Shown piece after piece: positions 59,401 through 64,000 of a stretch of 64,000 bases of DNA. This DNA is from Aphrophora alni (Eukaryota; Arthropoda; Insecta; Hemiptera; Aphrophoridae), in NCBI GenBank assembly GCA_963513935.1, contig OY740765.1, positions 122,331,362 through 122,395,361 on the forward strand. Direction: 5' to 3'. The notes beneath the pieces are model-generated. The model made no database searches, was not told the DNA's origin, and worked only from the letters and a program-made list of their open reading frames with translations. A program made the translations under genes and the position numbers. The first letter of the stretch is position 1. Every line of letters starts with the position of its first letter.

Positions 59401-61074
59401 AGTAAACCGAGATGTTGATTGCCCTAAAGGTTCAAATACAGAATATTCCCTTTCGATTTCAGACGGTTAGATCGGAGAAGTAAACCTAGATGTTGATTGT
59501 CCAAAAGATTCAAAATCTGGGTCATAGTGTGTGTTGTCAAAGGTTCAAATACAGAATATTCCCTTTCGATTTCAGACGGTTAAATCGGAGAAGTAAACCG
59601 AGATGTTGATTGTCCTAAAGGTTCAAATACAGAATATTCCCTTTCGATTTAAATAGAGAGAATAAAAAGAAGAATACGTTGTTGTATTCTGGTTGCAAAG
59701 GATGGATCTGTGTTGAACCATAATTTGTTAATAATATTAAATTAATTTTAAGTAGGAATAGGATAAAGGTTTTATCTAAGGTTGAGGTTAGAGAATTGTC
59801 TAGATTTTTGATCCATTTATGAGACAGTTCCATCTTATGTTTGAGAAGTTGCATTCTGGAGAGAGTAATTTTATATTTTTTTCATGAAGCCGTCATCAAA
59901 AATGACAACATTGTGGGTTGCTATATGTTATGCAGTTAGTTTCTCTATACCATGGCATTTACATCATGTCTGTTTTCTTCCTGGTGCTTAGGTTGTCTGT
60001 GGTTAGGCCTATATATTGAGTGCTGAGCTGGGCAAAACCTGTACTATAGTTGGTAGATTACATTTTTTGTGATTCATGTGTGATGATCTTTAATTCTAAA
60101 TTTTATTTTACTGGAGGAAATATTGAAGTTATTGGAGAGAAGATGTATTTTGCATCTTAGTCTATTGTATGAAAAAGAACTGTGGGGAAGATTAGGTTGT
60201 TTAGGTGTGTTGGTGTTCGGAATCTTGGGAGGAACTATGTGTTTTAGGTATGTGAGGTGTTTAAACAAGACTCTGGGAGGTTTGAGAAAAGATTTTTAGC
60301 ATGGTTGGAAGCTTGTAGAATTTTGAAGCCTTTTTTCAGCATGCTGCTTAATCTCTGTGGGTCAGGGTGATAATCGGAGACCAAAGTCGTCATTTTTTGG
60401 TTAAATTCATGTACTTCCCTCTCAGAACAAACCCTTTTGGTTCTGATTGCCTGGCTATACGAAATGAGCCATTCTCTAATGGCTCATTTCGTATAGAATT
60501 GGGCTGTTGTCGAAGTGGAGGTATTGTAAGTGGTTTGTCGTTTTAACATGAATGTCAGTTTGTATTTTACCATTAGTTAGTTTTACATTGATGTCCAGGA
60601 AGGTAACTTGTGAAGTAGATGGGTTCAATGCCTGTGAGGCTCAAAAATTGATGGTATTAATCTAACTTCGTGAGACAATGTAAAGAGATACGATTGGTTG
60701 TGAAAAATGAAATTATGGCGAAAAGAACATGAAGTTAGTGTTGATGACACATCACTCAATTTAAGAGTTGTTTAGCAGGTTTAGGTTATTCACATCTGTT
60801 AGTCTACATCAAGAGTTAGAAAAATAAATAATTAATATGAGATGAATAAAAATTGCTTTAATGGAACAATTTGTAAAAGACACTTTAAATATTTACATTT
60901 ATTTTTACATTCAGGATGGAATTGACAAAGAAACGGGAAGAAAGGGCAGCAGAAATTGAATCCAGGCAGTTGAAAGAAATTAAAAATGGAACCGATATTT
61001 CTCAAACAATTACAAGGTCTGTTAAAAAAAAGTGTGAAGAAAAAGACAAAATAACTGACTACATTGACAAAGAA
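53325..61074 (+). CDS. HELLS: HELLS/LSH-like chromatin remodeller, N-terminal exons (partial)
   Basis: Four exons with matching phases: 53325-53436, 56405-56511, 57722-57849, 60915-61074 (junction phases 1, 0, 2; the last donor GAA|GTAAGT leads past the window). The protein is charged and helical: EDLKPIITIKMIDEENKMAV, EEDEEKKRRRLFHLLSRSQF, YTDFLRKKIDSTMENEKRRM, ELTKKREERAAEIESRQLKE. The RLFHLLSRSQFYTDFL segment and the following Lys/Glu coiled coil match the N-terminus of HELLS (SMARCA6/DDM1 class), an SNF2 ATPase that with CDCA7 remodels nucleosomes to support DNA methylation. The SNF2 domain lies beyond 64000. Odd: exon 1 has TAA at 53355-53357, in frame, seven codons after ATG 53337. Translation may start at a later Met (exon 2), or there is an upstream alternative exon, an error or a null allele. 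Introns are loaded with transposons. Confidence 0.72.
53937..54745 (+). pseudogene. mariner transposase relic in HELLS intron
   Basis: The plus strand, with stops and frameshifts, reads KRKPVMTDGLTE-VNAKIHK, then FIEDETWISYINVKS (D of DD34D in DETW), MATVFKI..MLMIDFIERGTTVNT, HSTSCGNSH (decayed HDNARPH), and FDHPPLLSPDLPPSD-like spacing. The order and phrases are those of irritans/mauritiana-type mariner transposases. The N-terminal DNA-binding part is mostly lost and no TIRs were found. Confidence 0.75.
54946..56355. mobile_element. Large element with ~200-bp inverted ends
   Basis: 54960-55175 and the reverse complement of 56110-56340 share CTTCATTTGCAACAAAAT (one mismatch), CC-AT-CTAT, AAGTAAAGTGA and TCCTATAA-AC in order. 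The left tip TACAGGGTGAATGG resembles ends of insect MITE-like repeats. The centre carries a tandem array. No transposase. Confidence 0.6.
55655..55925 (+). repeat. GC-rich ~48-bp minisatellite
   Basis: Units contain GGGATCAGCCTTCAGACAAC, then AAACGAGGAACTTCATGTTG. About five to six variants. The 72-codon frame across it (repeating GSAFRQQT) is a by-product; indels between units break the period. Confidence 0.8.
56405..56511 (+). CDS. HELLS: HELLS-like exon b
   Basis: Acceptor TTTTAATCTAG, start phase 1. Donor GAG|GTATCA at 56512 gives phase 0 into exon c. The alternative donor at 56519 would break the frame. The encoded segment NIIEDLKPIITIKMIDEENK contains Met residues that could serve as start codons. 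Confidence 0.65.
57200..57600 (-). repeat. Second copy of the PLE 3' region found at 59.65-59.93 kb
   Basis: Shares TGTATCTGTGTTGAACCA, ATTTATCTAAG-TGA-GTTAG and GACCCAT-ATGAGA-GTT with 59690-59850. It is a fragment in the second HELLS intron shown (exons b-c). Confidence 0.55.
57722..57849 (+). CDS. HELLS: HELLS-like exon c
   Basis: Acceptor TTTACATTTAG, donor AG|GTAGTT at 57850. Encodes EECLEEEDEEKKRRRLFHLL and SRSQFYTDFLRKKIDS, the most diagnostic HELLS stretch (helix with HLL..S..Y..FL..K). Ends in phase 2. Confidence 0.78.
59280..59650. repeat. Two-level tandem repeat (113 + 78 bp, twice)
   Basis: Unit A (59280-59392 and 59471-59583, 113 bp) alternates with unit B (59393-59470 and 59584-59650, 78 bp, the last cut short). 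Both begin ATCGGAGAA and end TTCCCTTTCGATTTC. B looks like A with an internal deletion. The super-period is 191 bp. Confidence 0.9.
59650..60660 (-). pseudogene. Penelope-like element relic in HELLS intron
   Basis: Minus strand: NGKIQTDIHVKTTNHLQYLH (after LPSWTS, decayed LPFLD), IRTKRVCSEREVHE-like phrase (NQNQKGLF), then VIYQL-YRFCPAQ and YIGLTTDN (GIY-YIG). The order RT-end, K.TD.HQYLH, R..R.CS, then VIY...YIG.T is that of PLE proteins. It is broken by stops, frameshifts and a hairpin at 60455-60496. Confidence 0.65.
60455..60496. repeat. Perfect 18-bp inverted repeat, 6-nt loop
   Basis: CTATACGAAATGAGCCAT - TCTCTA - ATGGCTCATTTCGTATAG. It lies in PLE coding sequence, and the right arm is an inverted copy of the left, so it arose by local inverted duplication. 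Confidence 0.95.
60915..61074 (+). CDS. HELLS: HELLS-like exon d
   Basis: Acceptor TTTTTACATTCAG; first base completes AGG from exon c. Encodes MELTKKREERAAEIESRQLK, then TITRSVKKKCEEKDKITDYI and DKE before the consensus donor GTAAGT. Lys/Glu-rich coiled coil as in HELLS. Confidence 0.75.
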
Positions 61075-61171
61075 GTAAGTGTGCATTTATTTGATTTAAC
61101 TATTTATAATATTTTATTATTTTAACTGTATTACTTAACTTGCAATCATTTATATATAATTGAGCTTTAAC

Positions 61172-61202
<31 letters not shown>

Positions 61203-64000
61203 TTAACTATTGTAATCTCTCCCATGATAAAAAATATAGCAACTATAAATAATAAATATTCAACATTTTTACTTTCTCTTATATACTCGTATAAATATTT
61301 TGTGGTTTAAAGTCTAGTTTATGCCCATTAGACTAATGAAGACAGGAAGCAGTGTAACACACAGAAAAATCCAACGTTAACTGTCTTGAAACGGACTTCA
61401 ACTGTGGCTAGCCTGTGTAATAACACGTACACTGAGTTCACACACGCGTAAGAGTCCAGAGTAGAGTTCATAACTAGTTACAAACTAATAGAGTCTTTGA
61501 GCGGACGCTAATTAATGTTAATTAGCGAATATTTCAAATAGAGTTGAAATATGAGAGAAAGAGATGGGATCATAGTTCACAAAACACTTTGAATTAGGTT
61601 CGTAACCGGCGTCACCACACACGTCGACTTACACACATCGAAGTATATGTGTTCCCTTTTGAGTTGAAAACCAGACTACCCTAAGCGCTTGTAAGGCATC
61701 GCGTTGGCTGAATAATTAGCCCTTTCGTTCTCGATGTGGGAACCAATAGGAGATCGGTTTACAACGATTGACCAATGGTGAAATATTTTAGAGGGACTTG
61801 AAGAATGATGTATTGTGGGCTTACGTCATTGACTTTGCAACAATTTCCCATCGCATGGTTTTCAAACGGGAAGTATCGCGATCATATTGCAGGGGCACGA
61901 AGAAAAATCAATAAATTGTCGATTCTGCACTTAACAATATCAATTTTTTTTTTACCCCTTTTACTAATGATATTTAGATTTTTCCTTTTTTCGCCAATTT
62001 ATTTACAAACATCTCTAAAATGCCTATTTAACCCTTTATTATTTAACCCCCCCCCCTCCTTTATGTATTTTTATTTATGTACTACTCTTTATTATCTAAC
62101 ATTATTCACCCTTAGTTTGCTTATTTGTTTGAATTTACAATGATTTTAATTATTTTAAGTTTGGCGAACAAGTTGAATCTGATTAGTCAATGCTACAACA
62201 TCGCTACCGCGTGTTGCAGGATTTACCAAAATTTAATTGCATCGCTGTTGCTATGCCTAGCCTTTCCTAACACTACAATTATTTTATGATAATTTCCCTT
62301 GAGCGAATTGAGCTTTCTCAATCCGGCTCAGTGTGATCAACCTCGTTTCATGTTTGTACTTGTCGCTCAAGGTTTTTAAAACAATTTTCTCCTAATTCGC
62401 TGTAACTCTTTTTTGGTTGTGAATTTGGAAATTCTGAAGGCATCTTTTTCTTCCTCTTGCTTTGTAGGTTACATTAAAACTCGAACGGTGTTTATCGAAA
62501 CATAACTTTTCAAGTTATTAGAGTTTGAATGTTTTCATGATTTTCCGATGACCCACTTTTGATCCTTTCGAGATTTCAACGATTTTTCTACAGTTCCTTG
62601 TTGGCCTTGTCCTGAAACGAAAGAATCCTCTTGGTTATCCTAGTAGTCCTTTTATTTAAGACATTATGCAACCTCCAGGTTTCGTCTTTTGGTGTATGCT
62701 TTCTTGGTGTTAGAAAATCCCCTCATTTTAATAAATACATGCTTCTCGTGATTCAATTTTACAATATTACCTCTAATTAATTTAACTATCATAAAATTTA
62801 TCTTTTTTAATGTTTAAAACGCTAACTTTTGATTAACCAAATTAACACTTTCCTATTTTATTTCTCAACATCAGTTTGGCTAATTTTGACCAAACTTACT
62901 AAAAGTGTTTCCTTTATGCCCTTTATCAATTGTTGTTTTTACTATCCTCCAAACATTCTTACATTTTTCTATATTTGAGAAAAACATCTCAAGAGTGATC
63001 TTTGATGGCGTTTTTCTCAAAGAAATCTTTATCAATTCAAAATTTTTATTTTGTAAAATGAATTTATCCCTACTAAGCTTTATTATACATGTTTGGATTT
63101 TTAGAATTTCTTATTTTATAGTTTTTGGTTTTTTCATCTCTTGGTTTCCTAATTCCAACTTTTAAACTAACAATGATACTAAAATTCTTTTAGTACAGTT
63201 AACTATATTTAGGTACTCTTAACATTTATAATCCAAAATAATTAAAAACTTTTACAAAAATAATTTTACTATGTTATCTTATTTACTAGAATAATTCATC
63301 TCTCCTGTAGGGACAGGTCAGTTAATTAACAAGTCCCTGCAGGTGCTTATAGATGACTCATCATTGATCACTCTCGCCCTTGAATAGAATTGTATTGGCT
63401 TTGTCAACCTGTCGATACTGGTTATTTTAACTTAGTAAAAAACTTATTTTTATAAAATCTTCCAATTTTTTAATTTTTTTTTTTTTTTTTGGATATTTTA
63501 AGACTTAATTCGGGTATTATCCCAAACAGTCTCATTGTGTGGCTTTCTCTAACGGAAAAATAGAGCAACTACATTGATTTTTTTATAATTTCTAGTTTCA
63601 TTTTTGGTACAATCTGTTGAATGAATATGAAATCTTCAAAGATAACGATTTCAACAGTATATTGCTTATTACGATAGCATGTGTTTTACTAGGCTAAATG
63701 TTAAATTGAAAAAAAAGTGATATTTTAGACGAATAAAGTGTACAAAATTCTTGATTTGGTTTGATTTTCACTCGCTCATCAAAAATAAATGAATTATGAA
63801 TAACTCTACCTCAGATTGAATAACTCAGTATAGTTCATATTTTGTAAGACAGATGTCATACCATTGGAAAGACAACAATTTCTTCTTTCATTTGGTGTAA
63901 GTCAATGACTTGTTAAACAAAGAATCGAAGAGGGTTTAGTGTCTTTAGACGGCCATTATCGTTGAAATCAAAGCGTTCCTGTCTTACCTTGTTTATGAGT
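61075..64000 (+). other. HELLS intron (to window end)
   Basis: No further exon recognised. A poly-T run lies at about 61170-61192, a GC-richer block at 61330-61900 (possible element), and a C run at 62048-62055. Plus-strand frames (61805-62143, 62905-63165) are hydrophobic AT-rich artefacts. Confidence 0.45.

Overview
This is eukaryotic nuclear DNA, AT-rich and full of decayed transposons. It is most likely from an arthropod with a large genome, and an insect is my guess. Reasons: a split gene with GT-AG introns; transposon families typical of arthropods (R1-type LINE, mariner, P-superfamily, Penelope-like, hAT of the ZMYM1/DUF4371 type, Helitron, TTAA-flanked MITEs); many dinucleotide microsatellites; a 200-N assembly gap at 38636-38835. 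The species cannot be named from this. There is no bacterial-type operon, CRISPR array or rRNA. Only two host genes have good support, and both run off the window. LEFT EDGE (3-2035, minus strand): one reading frame of 677 codons, open to the edge, encodes a secreted, strongly basic protein. It has a signal peptide, a Lys/Gln-rich linker and about 36 tandem 15-residue repeats (consensus KGSRRNLHQTIAPAT). I do not recognise the family; this is the best candidate for something undescribed. RIGHT SIDE (53325-61074, plus strand): four phase-compatible exons encode the N-terminal coiled-coil part of a HELLS/LSH (DDM1-type) chromatin remodeller. The helicase core must lie beyond 64000. The first recognised exon has an in-frame TAA seven codons after its ATG. 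REPEATS, left to right: a diverged ~140-bp tandem array (5640-6310); a piggyBac-like MITE (7641-7769); a 183-bp-arm palindrome (7979-8413) next to a Helitron 3' end (8418-8813); a Penelope-like (PLE) GIY-YIG remnant (about 9.6-9.9 kb); a possible promoter and non-coding first exon (11.89-12.03 kb); microsatellites; a 32-bp tandem array (17.16-17.35 kb); a 5' hAT fragment (19741-20410); a PLE 3' end with an inverted partner (27.06-28.28 kb); a 116-bp tandem array (31.9-32.25 kb); LINE fragments; a complete but dead P-superfamily element (34868-37053) with an 8-bp target duplication, sitting in a LINE RNase H domain; a foldback element (37659-38618); an internally deleted R1-type LINE (about 39.24-43.07 kb, minus); a second PLE (44.13-45.04 kb, minus); and a hAT relic with a duplicated 5' part (45945-48810, minus). 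The HELLS introns hold a mariner relic, a ~1.4-kb element with ~200-bp inverted ends, a two-level tandem repeat and another PLE relic. Three PLE remnants each carry, about 250-280 bp downstream of their coding end, a fold with hammerhead-ribozyme layout. One has a canonical core (CTGAGGA...GAAA); two share an off-consensus core. The remaining long stretches (2.1-5.6, 20.4-27.0, 43.1-44.1, 48.9-53.3 and 61.1-64.0 kb) show no gene I can support.
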